Of a stretch of 53,973 nucleotides of DNA, positions 1-9,300 are shown piece after piece. The notes under the pieces were generated by a model, which was given only the letters and a program-made list of their open reading frames with translations, was not told the origin of the DNA and ran no database searches. The stretch comes from Verrucomicrobiales bacterium (GTDB lineage: Bacteria; Verrucomicrobiota; Verrucomicrobiia; Verrucomicrobiales; V1-33): the NCBI GenBank assembly GCA_018003315.1, contig JAGNEJ010000026.1:1-53973 (forward strand). Direction: 5' to 3'. Made by a program: the position numbers and the translations under genes. The stretch's first letter is position 1. The number at the start of each line of letters is the position of its first letter.

Positions 1-56
1 AGTCATCCAACGTTATCAACGTCAAACCAACTCATGAACACCAACTCATCACTCAA

Positions 57-126
57 CCGCCGGATGCGGAACCGCACGTCCGGTGGTGTGGGAGGACGGC
101 GGGGGTAACCCCGCCTCCTACCCGAT
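57..126 (+). mobile_element. 3' end of a group II intron (domains V and VI)
   Basis: Bases 57-86 fold as a domain V hairpin. An 8-bp lower helix (57-64 with 79-86) contains a G-T wobble at 59/84. A two-base bulge (C77 G78) follows, then a 4-bp upper helix closed by the GAAC loop at 69-72. The catalytic triad position reads CGC (58-60) instead of the commoner AGC. Domain VI follows at about 89-123, a GC-rich hairpin with a candidate bulged branch A at 120 and a 3' end of AY type at 125-126. The reverse transcriptase ORF that normally precedes domain V would lie left of the window. The fold was drawn by hand, so the exact 3' splice site is approximate. Confidence 0.65.
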
Positions 127-178
127 GTGCGCCCGGCAGGGCGCAGTCACTTGACGGTTCAAATCCGTCGCACACCGG
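127..178 (+). other. tRNA-like T-arm remnant directly after the intron
   Basis: A perfect 5-bp stem (153-157 with 165-169) encloses the seven-base loop TTCAAAT, as in a tRNA T-arm. It is followed by GCACACC where an acceptor 3' strand would be. Upstream, 129-144 is a GC-rich hairpin whose loop does not fit a normal anticodon loop, and no D-arm or acceptor 5' strand is visible next to it. It may be the 3' exon of a tRNA interrupted by the intron, or a tRNA-derived fragment. It is not scored as a functional tRNA. Confidence 0.4.
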
Positions 179-727
179 GCAAGGGGAATTTTCGCTGAAA
201 ACCAAGATCATCAGCTGCAGGGCAGAATCTGGACGAAACCTGAAGGAGAGCCGTGCACCGAAAAACAAAAACCGAATGCGAGGCATCGGGAGGAACGAGG
301 TGCTTCGCTGATTTCAATGGATGAAGCGGAAAGGCTGGGTTGGTGCGGGTTCATGGTGCTCGACACGGGGAGTGGCGGCTTGCATCCGGCGCGTGCCAGT
401 ATCCCGCCCAGAAATTCCCCGGTCGTTCGTTGACAAACCGCCTCGATCCCAGGGAAAATAGCAAGGGATTCACGAATCGATGCTTGATGCGCAACGGCGA
501 GCTTCGGAACCGATGGTTTGTTGATGCGGAAGCGCTGTGGGAGGCGGCTGCGGCATCTGCTCAATCCCGCACCTTGTCGGGATGCGGATTCTCCGGATTC
601 ATTCCTGTGCGCACCCTGCGTCCGGCATTTCGCAGACCCGCACAAGCGGTGCCGTCGCAGACTCTCAATCACGCGATTCTTGATGCAGGGCAAGAATCCC
701 TTCCCAGCCATGGAGTTAGGTTGTCGA
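179..727. other. Gene-poor leader before the heme-protein operon
   Basis: I see no convincing gene in this 549-bp stretch. Open frames on both strands lack recognisable motifs and have arginine/serine-rich translations typical of GC-rich shadow frames. TTGACA at 430-435 could be a -35 element for the operon that starts at 728, but the bases about 17-19 nt downstream (GAAAATAG) are a poor -10. The stretch may hold the operon promoter and a long 5' leader. Confidence 0.4.
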
Positions 728-2599
728 ATGGGAATAAAAATGCGGATGCTCCAGTTCGTCGCTGGTTTCTCCTTTGCCGTGGCGCTCTATTCGCCCGCTG
801 CCACGCCACCGCATCTTTCCCCAACGGCATTGGCAGCGTCGCCGGACGGACGGACGCTCTACATCGCCTGCGCCACCGCTGGGCAGGTGGCGGTGTTCGA
901 CGCCGTGGCGAGGAAAATTTCCCACAGCATTGCGGTGCCCGATTCGCCGCAGGGGCTGGCAATTTCCCGCGACGGCGCGACGCTTTACGTTGCCTGTGCT
1001 GCTCCCGAAAGCACGGTGTGCGTGGTGGACGTCGCGAAAGGCGAGGTCACGGCCCGGATTTCCGCGGGGCACACGACACTTGCGCCGGTGCTCAGCCCGG
1101 ACGGCAAGCGCCTCTTTGCCTGCAATCGTTTCAACAACGAGGTCGTCTTCTTCGATCTCGCCGCGCGGCAGGTGGTGCAGCGCGTGGCTGTGCCCCGCGA
1201 GCCGTTCGCCGCCGACATTACGCCCGACGGGAAATTTCTCCTCGTCGCCAACCACCTGCAGGCGGGCCGTGGGGACGTGGACGTGGTTGCCGGCTCGATC
1301 AGCGTCATCGACGTGGCGGCAGGCAAGGTCTGCAAAGACCTTCCCTTGCCCAACGGCTCGACGCTGGTGCGGGGGCTCCGGGTATCGCCGGATGGACGCC
1401 ACGCCGTGGTGGCGCATCAGCTTTCGCGCTTTCACCTGCCGACCACGCAGTTGGAGCGCGGATGGGTCAATACCAGCGCTGTCACCCTCATCGACACGAC
1501 TGGCTTGAAGCTCATCAACACGGTGCTGCTCGACAATATCGACGCCGGCGCGGCCAACCCGTGGGCCGTGGCGTGGAGCGCCGATGGCAGATCGTTCTGC
1601 GTCACGCACGCCGGTACGCACGAATTGAGCGTGGTGGATTTCCCGGCCGTGCTGGCAAAGCTGGAGAAATTCCCCGCTTCCGGGGCCGGTCAGAAGCCCG
1701 ACTACACGGCGGCTTCGCGCACTGCTGCCGACGTGCCGAACGATCTCTCGTTCCTCGTCGGCCTGCGCCAGCGCATCAAACTCGCGGACGTGGATCGCGG
1801 GCCGCGCGCCGTCGTGCTCGCCGGTTCGCGGGCCTGGCTGGCAAACTATTTCAGCGACTCCCTGGCCGTCATCGATTGCGCCGCAACCCGACCGGTTCCC
1901 GAAACCGTTTTGTTAGGTTCTCAAAAGGAAATCACAAAAGAACGCCGGGGCGAACTCCTGTTCAACGACGCCAGCATCTGCTTCCAGGGCTGGCAAAGCT
2001 GTTCGAGTTGTCACTCGCACGACGCCCGCGTGGACGGCATGAACTGGGACAACCTCAACGACGGAATCGGAAATCCCAAAAGCGCCAAGAGCCTGCTCAA
2101 CGCACACCGCTCACCGCCGTCAATGTGGCTGGGCGTGCGTGCAGACGCCTTCGTGTCCGTGCGCGCAGGCATCCGTAATTCGATGTTTACGGTGCAGCCA
2201 CCGGAGGTGGCCGATGCGCTTGACGCGTATCTTCAGTCGCTCAAGCCAATCCCCAGTCCGCATCTGGTCAGTGGAAAGCTCAGTCCGGCTGCACTGCGCG
2301 GGCAGGAACTTTTCCTGAGCGACGCCGTGGGATGCGCCGACTGCCACAATGGCGAACTCTACACCGATCAGAAATTTCACGCGGTGGGAACCATCGGGAA
2401 ATTTGACCAGCCTGCCAACCGGTTCGACACGCCCTCGCTCATCGAAGTCTGGCGCAGCGGTCCCTATCTGCACGACGGACGGGCCGCGACGCTGCGGGAT
2501 GTCCTGACAACCTGCAACCAGGAGGACAAGCACGGCGCCACCTCCCAACTGAAGCCGGAGCAAATCCAGGACCTGGTGGAATTCGTCCTTTCCCTATGA
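728..2599 (+). CDS. YVTN beta-propeller fused to a di-heme MauG/CCP-like cytochrome c
   Basis: This is a 623-aa exported redox protein. The ATG at 728 is chosen because it gives a signal peptide (MGIKMRML then a hydrophobic stretch to about residue 22); the open frame itself extends upstream. Residues about 30-400 form YVTN/lactonase-type propeller repeats marked by SPDG, DGKRLF and SPDGRH. Residues about 410-623 are a cytochrome c peroxidase/MauG-like domain with heme sites CSSCH (425-429) and CADCH (536-540) and the family-typical PYLHDGRAATL near the end. The order propeller then di-heme cytochrome is that of a hydrazine synthase beta-gamma (HzsB-HzsC) fusion. Its 3' end overlaps the next gene (ATGA), so it is the first cistron of a five-gene operon. 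Hemes and export are well supported; the substrate is unknown. Confidence 0.88.
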   Translation: MGIKMRMLQFVAGFSFAVALYSPAATPPHLSPTALAASPDGRTLYIACATAGQVAVFDAVARKISHSIAVPDSPQGLAISRDGATLYVACAAPESTVCVVDVAKGEVTARISAGHTTLAPVLSPDGKRLFACNRFNNEVVFFDLAARQVVQRVAVPREPFAADITPDGKFLLVANHLQAGRGDVDVVAGSISVIDVAAGKVCKDLPLPNGSTLVRGLRVSPDGRHAVVAHQLSRFHLPTTQLERGWVNTSAVTLIDTTGLKLINTVLLDNIDAGAANPWAVAWSADGRSFCVTHAGTHELSVVDFPAVLAKLEKFPASGAGQKPDYTAASRTAADVPNDLSFLVGLRQRIKLADVDRGPRAVVLAGSRAWLANYFSDSLAVIDCAATRPVPETVLLGSQKEITKERRGELLFNDASICFQGWQSCSSCHSHDARVDGMNWDNLNDGIGNPKSAKSLLNAHRSPPSMWLGVRADAFVSVRAGIRNSMFTVQPPEVADALDAYLQSLKPIPSPHLVSGKLSPAALRGQELFLSDAVGCADCHNGELYTDQKFHAVGTIGKFDQPANRFDTPSLIEVWRSGPYLHDGRAATLRDVLTTCNQEDKHGATSQLKPEQIQDLVEFVLSL

Positions 2600-3627
2600 A
2601 GACAAGACCACTCGGCAGTTCCGGTTTGCAGGCCTCCGTCGTCGGTCTGGGAACGTGGGTGTTGGGAGGTGGAGCGATTTGGGGTCGGGAGACGGATGAT
2701 GCGGAATCGGTCCGCGCCATTCATGCCGCTCTCGACGCGGGGATCAATCTCATCGATACCGCACCGGCATACGGCTGGGGGCGCAGCGAGGAAGTCATTG
2801 GCAAGGCCATCAAGGGACGACGCGACAAAGCAATCCTCGCGACGAAGTGCGGGCTGTGGACGGATGATGAACGCGGCTCGTTCTTCACGGAGTTCGATGG
2901 GCGCAGCATGCGGCGCAGTCTCCGTCCGGACACGATTGCGATTGAAATCGAACGCAGCCTGAAGCGACTCAATGTCGAGTGCATCGACTTGTACCAGGTG
3001 CATTGGCCGTCGGTCCCGCCGGACTTTACGCCCATCGCGGACACGATGGCTTGCCTCCTCGATCTGCAGGAGGCAGGAAAGATTCGGGCCATTGGTGTTT
3101 GCAATGTGTCGCCCGATGAACTGGAGGAATATCTGCGCTGCGGCGCGATCGTGAGTGATCAATTCCAATTCTCGATGCTGCATCGCGACGCCGAGCGGGA
3201 CATCCTGCCGTTCTGCGCCGAACACGGCATGGCCACGCTCACTTACATGTCGCTTGAACAAGGTCTGCTGACCGGAAAAATCGGCATGGACCGAATCTTC
3301 AAGCCCGAGGAGTTCCGCAGCAACGAGACCTGGAACCCGTGGCTCGCACCGCAAAACCGCCGTCGCGTTCTCGATTTGCTAACGAACTGGAATGAACTGA
3401 CGAAAACCTACGCCTGCACTCTGGCCCAACTCGTCATCGCATGGACCGTCGCGCAGCTCGGCGTGACCCACGCGCTCATTGGCGGGCGCACGGTGGCGCA
3501 GGTGCAGGAGAACGCGCGCGGCGGCGACTTGAAACTGGAACCGGCGGATGTCGAGCGGATGCGCCGTGAAGTCATCGACCTCGGCAACCCGCTGTCCGCA
3601 ACCGCCGACCCCGTCGTCGCTTCATGA
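2596..3627 (+). CDS. Aldo/keto reductase
   Basis: This 343-aa NAD(P)H-dependent oxidoreductase is a (beta/alpha)8 barrel. The catalytic tetrad is visible as Asp54 and Tyr59 (LIDTAPAYG), Lys84 (LATKCG) and His136 (YQVHWPS). The C-terminal half carries the IGGRT cofactor-phosphate loop near residue 295. There is no signal peptide, so it should be cytoplasmic, unlike its exported neighbours. Its start overlaps the stop of the cytochrome gene and its stop overlaps the next start (both ATGA), which implies translational coupling. Family members of this type often act on sugars or aldehydes. Here it may process a product delivered by the exported redox proteins, which is inference. Confidence 0.92.
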   Translation: MKTRPLGSSGLQASVVGLGTWVLGGGAIWGRETDDAESVRAIHAALDAGINLIDTAPAYGWGRSEEVIGKAIKGRRDKAILATKCGLWTDDERGSFFTEFDGRSMRRSLRPDTIAIEIERSLKRLNVECIDLYQVHWPSVPPDFTPIADTMACLLDLQEAGKIRAIGVCNVSPDELEEYLRCGAIVSDQFQFSMLHRDAERDILPFCAEHGMATLTYMSLEQGLLTGKIGMDRIFKPEEFRSNETWNPWLAPQNRRRVLDLLTNWNELTKTYACTLAQLVIAWTVAQLGVTHALIGGRTVAQVQENARGGDLKLEPADVERMRREVIDLGNPLSATADPVVAS

Positions 3628-6332
3628 AATTCCCGCCGCTGGCAATCGCTGCGCTTGCCCTGGCAAGAATCGGTGCAACATCGCTCGCGGCGGTGGAGGA
3701 GGCCGGACCCAATGCGGTCGAGTTTCCGCCGCAGCAGGCGAAGTTCGTGCGCGTTGTCGTTCGCGAAACTTCCGGCGGGGAGGCTTGCCTGGATGAACTG
3801 GAAGTGTATGGCTCCGACGCACAGCGGAATCTTGCGTTGGCAGCTCACGGCGCCAAGGCCACGGCTTCCTCGTGCCTGGCCGGGTATGCGATACATCAAG
3901 TCGCGCACCTCAACGATGGCGGGTACGGCAACCGCCACAGTTGGATTGCCTCCGGCCCGGGGCCGGAGTGGGCGCAGATCGAACTGGAGCGGACGACGGC
4001 GGTTTCGAAAGTGGTTTTCTCGCGAGACCGTGAGAGCCGTTACCATGATCGGGTACCGACGGCCTTCGAGGTGCAGTTGTCTGCCGACGGGCGGCAGTGG
4101 ACGACGGTGCGCCGGATGGGCCATTGGCTGGCACTCCCAGCGGATGCGACCTGGGAGGAGCGGATGCGGTATGCGTTCCTGGGCGAGCAGGCGTCATGGG
4201 GGACAATTGATTCCGCGGATCCTGTCACGCGCGTGTTGCGGCAATTCGAGGAGATGCTTACCCGGTTCTCCGCCCGTGGCATCGACGTGTCGGTTGAGCG
4301 AACGGAACTGGCCCGGTTGTGCCGTGGTCAATCCCAGGTGGCTGCCGCGGATGACACGGCGAAAGAGGCGGCCTACCTCGAAGTCCGTCTCGCCAAGCGC
4401 CGCCTTTTCCTGCGAGACCCCGACCTGGCACCGCTCTCTCGCATCCTCTTTGTCGCCCGCCATCCCTATGAACCATCGCACAATTACAGCGACATCCTCG
4501 ACGCGCAGTGGCGGCCTGGCGGCGGTGTGCGGGTGTTGGAAATCCCGCGGCGCGACGGCCGCCTCGATCCCGCGTCGGCGACGGTGACCACGCTCTTTGA
4601 CGCGAGGGACGGCGTGGCGCGCGACGCGATGGCGGGCTTCGACGCCCGGACCATCTACTTCGCTCACCGCAGTTCGCCGGAGGGTTACTTTCATCTGTTT
4701 TCCGTCAATGCCGACGGCGGCGGTGTGCGCCAGATCACGGACAGGCTGTTCCACGATTTCTATCCCTGTCCGTTGCCGGATGGCGGACTAACATTCATTT
4801 CCACGCGCTGCAAAGCGCGCTTCCTGTGCTGGCGTCCGCAGGCCTTTGTGCTCTTCCGCATGGACGCCGAGGGCGGCAACATCCGCCCGCTCTCGTTCGC
4901 CAACCTCAGCGAATGGGCACCCTCGGTGATGCGCGACGGCCGTATTCTCTGGACTCGCTCCGAGTATCTCGACAAAGGCGCGGACTTCGGCCACACGCTC
5001 TGGGCCATCCGGCCCGATGGCACGCATCCGGAACTCGTTTTCGGCAACAATACGCGTTACTGCTACATGAACGGGCGCGAGGTGCCGGGCTCCGGAGAAT
5101 TGTGCGCCACGCTGATCTCGCACGGCGGCGACCTCAACGGCCCCATCGCACTGATTGCGCCCGACCTGAGCCGATCCAATCCCGAAGCGGTGACGAACAT
5201 CACTCCGGATTCGAAGCCGCACTTCAACATGAACTGGGCGCGGCAGCAGTGTTTTCGTGATCCGGTGCCCATCGCACGCGATTATTTCCTCGTCAGCCAC
5301 GCACCGCATCAACACTTCGGCCTTTACGTCATCGACCGCTGGGGCAATCGCGAACTGCTGCACCTTGACCCCACCATTAGCAGCGTATGCCCGACACCGT
5401 TGCAGCCGGTACCCGCGCCGCCGCACCTTGCCTCCGGGCCGCCGCCGCCGGCCGCAGACGAAGGCGAGTTCATCGTCGAGGATGTCTATGCCGGGCTGGG
5501 TGCCGCGGTGCCGCGCGGCAGTGTCCGGCATCTGCGCGTTTGCCAGGAAGTGCGTGCTGATTTGGAAAAGTTGGCCACCGGGGAATACCGCAAGGACCAT
5601 CCGCCGTTCGAGAGCTTCTACGCGTCGCCCACGGACCGGGTGCGCGGTCCTAACGGCTGGCCCACCTACGTGGCCAAGGCGGCCCTTGGCCTGGTGCCGG
5701 TCGAAGCGGATGGCTCGGTGCGTTTTGATGCCCCAGCGGGCAAGGTGCTCTATTTCCAGTTGCTCGACGAAAACCTCAACGAAGTGCAGCGCATGAGAAG
5801 CGTGGTTCAGCTTCAGCCGGGCGAACGACGCAGCTGCATCGGTTGCCATGAGCAGCGGGCTGCGGCCACACCCGTTGCCTCCACGCTGGCGATGCGACAT
5901 CCACCGCGTCGAATCGAGCCGCCCTCCTGGGGTGCGGCTCCCTTCGATTACGCCAAGGTGGTGCAGCCGGTGTGGGACGCACAGTGCGTCCGCTGCCATG
6001 ACCGTCGTGATGCGCGCAAATTTGACCTCACCGGCACGCTGGACGCGGACCGCGTGCCGGCATCCTACCACACCCTCATCACGCAGGGCTGGGTGCATTA
6101 TTTCGACATGGCGTGGAGTCTGCCGCACCACAAAGCCGAGCCGCTCACCTTCGGCACGGTCAAGAGCCGCCTATGGCCGGTGCTGGACCGCGGGCACCAC
6201 GGCGTGGTGCTCACGCGCGACCAGATGCACCGGGTGAAGTGCTGGATTGATCTCAACTGCCCGCTTTGGCCTGACTATCTACAGAGGGAACTGCGTCCGG
6301 AATCGGCGCAGCAGACCGCCGACAATCAATGA
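3624..6332 (+). CDS. HzsA-like di-heme protein with N-terminal F5/8C module
   Basis: This 902-aa exported protein has a short signal peptide (residues 1 to about 22). Residues about 30-155 resemble a discoidin/F5/8 type C carbohydrate-binding module (FVRVVV..., LDELEVYG, WAQIELERTTAVSKVVFSRD). A long TolB-like propeller follows at about 260-620, with repeats such as MDAEGGNIRPLS, MRDGRILWTRS and IRPDGTHPELVFG. The C-terminal part has two heme motifs 50 residues apart, CIGCH (738-742, preceded by PGERRS) and CVRCH (788-792). This is the layout of the hydrazine synthase alpha-subunit family, which is common and uncharacterised in Planctomycetes and Verrucomicrobia. It is the first of three tandem paralogues. 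The start overlaps the reductase stop. Confidence 0.82.
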   Translation: MKFPPLAIAALALARIGATSLAAVEEAGPNAVEFPPQQAKFVRVVVRETSGGEACLDELEVYGSDAQRNLALAAHGAKATASSCLAGYAIHQVAHLNDGGYGNRHSWIASGPGPEWAQIELERTTAVSKVVFSRDRESRYHDRVPTAFEVQLSADGRQWTTVRRMGHWLALPADATWEERMRYAFLGEQASWGTIDSADPVTRVLRQFEEMLTRFSARGIDVSVERTELARLCRGQSQVAAADDTAKEAAYLEVRLAKRRLFLRDPDLAPLSRILFVARHPYEPSHNYSDILDAQWRPGGGVRVLEIPRRDGRLDPASATVTTLFDARDGVARDAMAGFDARTIYFAHRSSPEGYFHLFSVNADGGGVRQITDRLFHDFYPCPLPDGGLTFISTRCKARFLCWRPQAFVLFRMDAEGGNIRPLSFANLSEWAPSVMRDGRILWTRSEYLDKGADFGHTLWAIRPDGTHPELVFGNNTRYCYMNGREVPGSGELCATLISHGGDLNGPIALIAPDLSRSNPEAVTNITPDSKPHFNMNWARQQCFRDPVPIARDYFLVSHAPHQHFGLYVIDRWGNRELLHLDPTISSVCPTPLQPVPAPPHLASGPPPPAADEGEFIVEDVYAGLGAAVPRGSVRHLRVCQEVRADLEKLATGEYRKDHPPFESFYASPTDRVRGPNGWPTYVAKAALGLVPVEADGSVRFDAPAGKVLYFQLLDENLNEVQRMRSVVQLQPGERRSCIGCHEQRAAATPVASTLAMRHPPRRIEPPSWGAAPFDYAKVVQPVWDAQCVRCHDRRDARKFDLTGTLDADRVPASYHTLITQGWVHYFDMAWSLPHHKAEPLTFGTVKSRLWPVLDRGHHGVVLTRDQMHRVKCWIDLNCPLWPDYLQRELRPESAQQTADNQ

Positions 6333-9300
6333 ATCTCACCATGGACACCGCTTCGTTCAAGGCAGGACTCAGACGAACAATAGCCGTCGTTGCGTTGGTT
6401 TCCGCTCTGCGCGCGGTTGGTGCAGAACCGCCGGCGAACTCCTTCACACTCGATGCATGGACCTTCGAGCGGGGCAATGCGCGGACCTTCATCGACGATT
6501 GGGCCGATGCGGGACCGATGATCGCTTACGGTGGGAGTTCACCGGTGGTGGTCGAGTATGATTTCGACCTGCCCTCGACCGGCGACTGGACGCTGCATCT
6601 GAATTACGCCGCCGCGAACGCCCGGCCCGTGAAGGTGTTTATCGACGGAAAACCGCTCGGCGAAGGCTGCCGCGCCGCCACGGGTGGCTGGAACACGAGC
6701 CAGGCGAAATGGGAGGCGACCGCCCGGTTCTCCGCGGTCGCAGACCGGCACACGCTCAAGCTCGAACGAGCCGGTGATTTTCCCCACATCGTCGGTCTGC
6801 GCTTCGCCGCGGCCGCGCCGTTGCCGGCCGGTTGGAAGCCGCATCGTCCCGCGGCGCGGAAACTCGAATCGCCACCCTCGCAGTTGGCCGGACGGGTGGA
6901 TCCGGTGGCCCTGCGGCTGGCCATCGAGGATTTGATCGCAACCTTCGGGGAGAAGTATCCGAACGGTCGCGAGTATTTGCGACAGTTGGAAAAGCTGGAG
7001 CGCGAACCGGCCGGCGAATCCCCACTCCGCGCCCTGGCCCGCGAGGCGCTGTTGGCGAATCCCCTCCTGGATTGTGACCGCGTTTTGCTCGTGCATCGCA
7101 AGACGCACGCGCCCGCCCGAAGCGCCGAGGGCCGTTCGCTCGGCGCCGGCGCGTCCAACTGGTCCACCGCCGACAACCTGCCTCGTCAGGGTGAGTTCGA
7201 AGACACGCTGGCCATTCTTTCCGAACTGCGTGGTGAACCGAAGATCGTGCCGCTGTTCCGACCCGCGAACGGCGAAACGCTCATCGATCCGGTGCTGCAC
7301 TTCGATGCGGACCGCGTGGTGTTCGCGATGAACGGCGCGAAGGAAAAGAACTGGCGGCTCTGGGAACTGCGCTTCGGCGAGGACGCGCCGCACCAGATCA
7401 CGCCCGACCACGGTGCGGACGTCGGGCATTTCGATCCGTGCTATCTGCCGGACGGGCGGATCATTTTCGCCTCGACTGCGGCCTACCAGGGATTGCCCTG
7501 CGTGTTCGGAAGTGACTTCATGACGTGCCTTTACCAGTTTGATCCGAAGACCCGGCAGACCCGCCAGATCACCTTCGAGCAGGACAGCGACTGGTGTCCG
7601 ACCCTGCTGCCCAATGGCCGCGTGATGTATCTGCGCTGGGAATACACCGACCAGTCGCACGCCAACTCGCGCATTCTGTTCCACATGAACCCCGATGGCA
7701 CCGACCAGCGCGAGTTTCGCGGCAGCGGGTCATGGTTTCCAGGTTCGTTCTTTTACGCGAAGGCCATTCCTGGCGAGGCACATCAAATCATCGGCATCGC
7801 CAGCGGACATCACGGCACGGCACGTTCCGGGCGGCTGCTCATCCTGGATCCCAGCCGCGGTCGGCGCGACGCCGAGGGCATCGTGCAGGAGATTCCGGGG
7901 CGCGGGAAGCCGGTCGAGCCCATCGTGCGCGACCGGCTTGTGGACGGTGTCTGGCCGCAATTCCTCATGCCCGCGCCGTTGAGCGCCAAGTATCATCTGG
8001 TCACAGCCAAGCTGGGGCCCAATTCGCTTTGGGGCCTCTACCTTGTGGACGTGTTCGACAACGTGACCCTCATCAAGGAGGTCGAGGGCGCAGCGCTCCT
8101 GTGGCCCGCTCCCGTGCTGCGGCGCGAACGGCCGCCGGTGATTCAGGACCGCGTCAAGCCGGAGACCGACGAATGCACCGTGTTCGTCGCCGACGTGAAC
8201 GAGGGGCCTGGATTGCAAGGCATCCCACGCGGAACGGTGAAGACGTTGCGCATCATCGAATACTATTTTGCCCGGCGCGGAATGGGCGGGCTTTACGGGA
8301 CGTTGGGCGCGGACGGGCCGTGGGACATCAAGCGCATCCTCGGTACGGTGCCGGTCGAGCCGGACGGTTCGGCGCAATTCGTGATGCCGGCAAACACGCC
8401 CGTGTGCGTGCAGCCGCTCGATGCGCAGGGCCAGGCGCTCCAACTCGAACGCAGTTGGTTCGTCGGCATGCCGGGCGAACGGGTGTCGTGCATCGGCTGT
8501 CACGAAAGCCAGGATGCGGCGGCGGTGAGCCGTTCCACCGCCGCGATGCGGCGCGCGCCGTCGCGGATTGATGACTGGTTCGGTCCGGCGCGCGGGTTCA
8601 GTTTCGAACGCGAAGTGCAGCCGGTGCTCGACCGGCATTGCGTGGGTTGCCACGACGGTTCGGCGCAGGCCGCCGCGCCATCGCTTCAAGGCGGCCAGCC
8701 GCTCAAGGACTGGAAGACGCAGCTTTCCGGGCACTGGCCGGGCGGTGGGAAGTTCACGGTGAGTTACTGGGAACTGCAACGCTGCGTGCGGCGGCCAGGG
8801 ATCGAGGGCGATCGCCGCATGTTCACGCCCATGGATTACCACTTCAGCACGACCGAGCTGGGACAACTGCTGCGCAAAGGCCATCACGGTGTGGCGCTGG
8901 ACGCCGAGGGCCATGAGCGCCTCACCGCCTGGGCCGATTTGAACGCACCGTTCTACGGAACCTGGGGCGAGATCCCCCCGTTCACCAGCGGCTACGGCCA
9001 CTTGAATGGAGAGCAGGTCGTTTCGGCCGGGGCACGTGCGTTGGAACTGCGTCGCCAGTTCGTGCCCATGGGGCCGTTCCCGGATTACGAGAAGATTCCC
9101 GAGACGCCGCGCTACGGCGAGGCGGCGCCACCGATGGCGCAGAATTCCAAACCGGCGCATGCACCGACGCCTGTCGGGGTGGAAGCGCCTCATCGCGCTC
9201 CCGGCGTGGAAGCCGACGCGGCGAAGCAGACCACCGTCACATTGGCTCCCGGGGTCACGCTTGAATTGGTGTGCGTTCCCGGCGGGCGATTCCTCATGGG

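Noticed and set aside
4788-6131. 447-codon open frame on the minus strand
   Set aside because: It is antisense to the first HzsA-like gene, with no motif or start signal.
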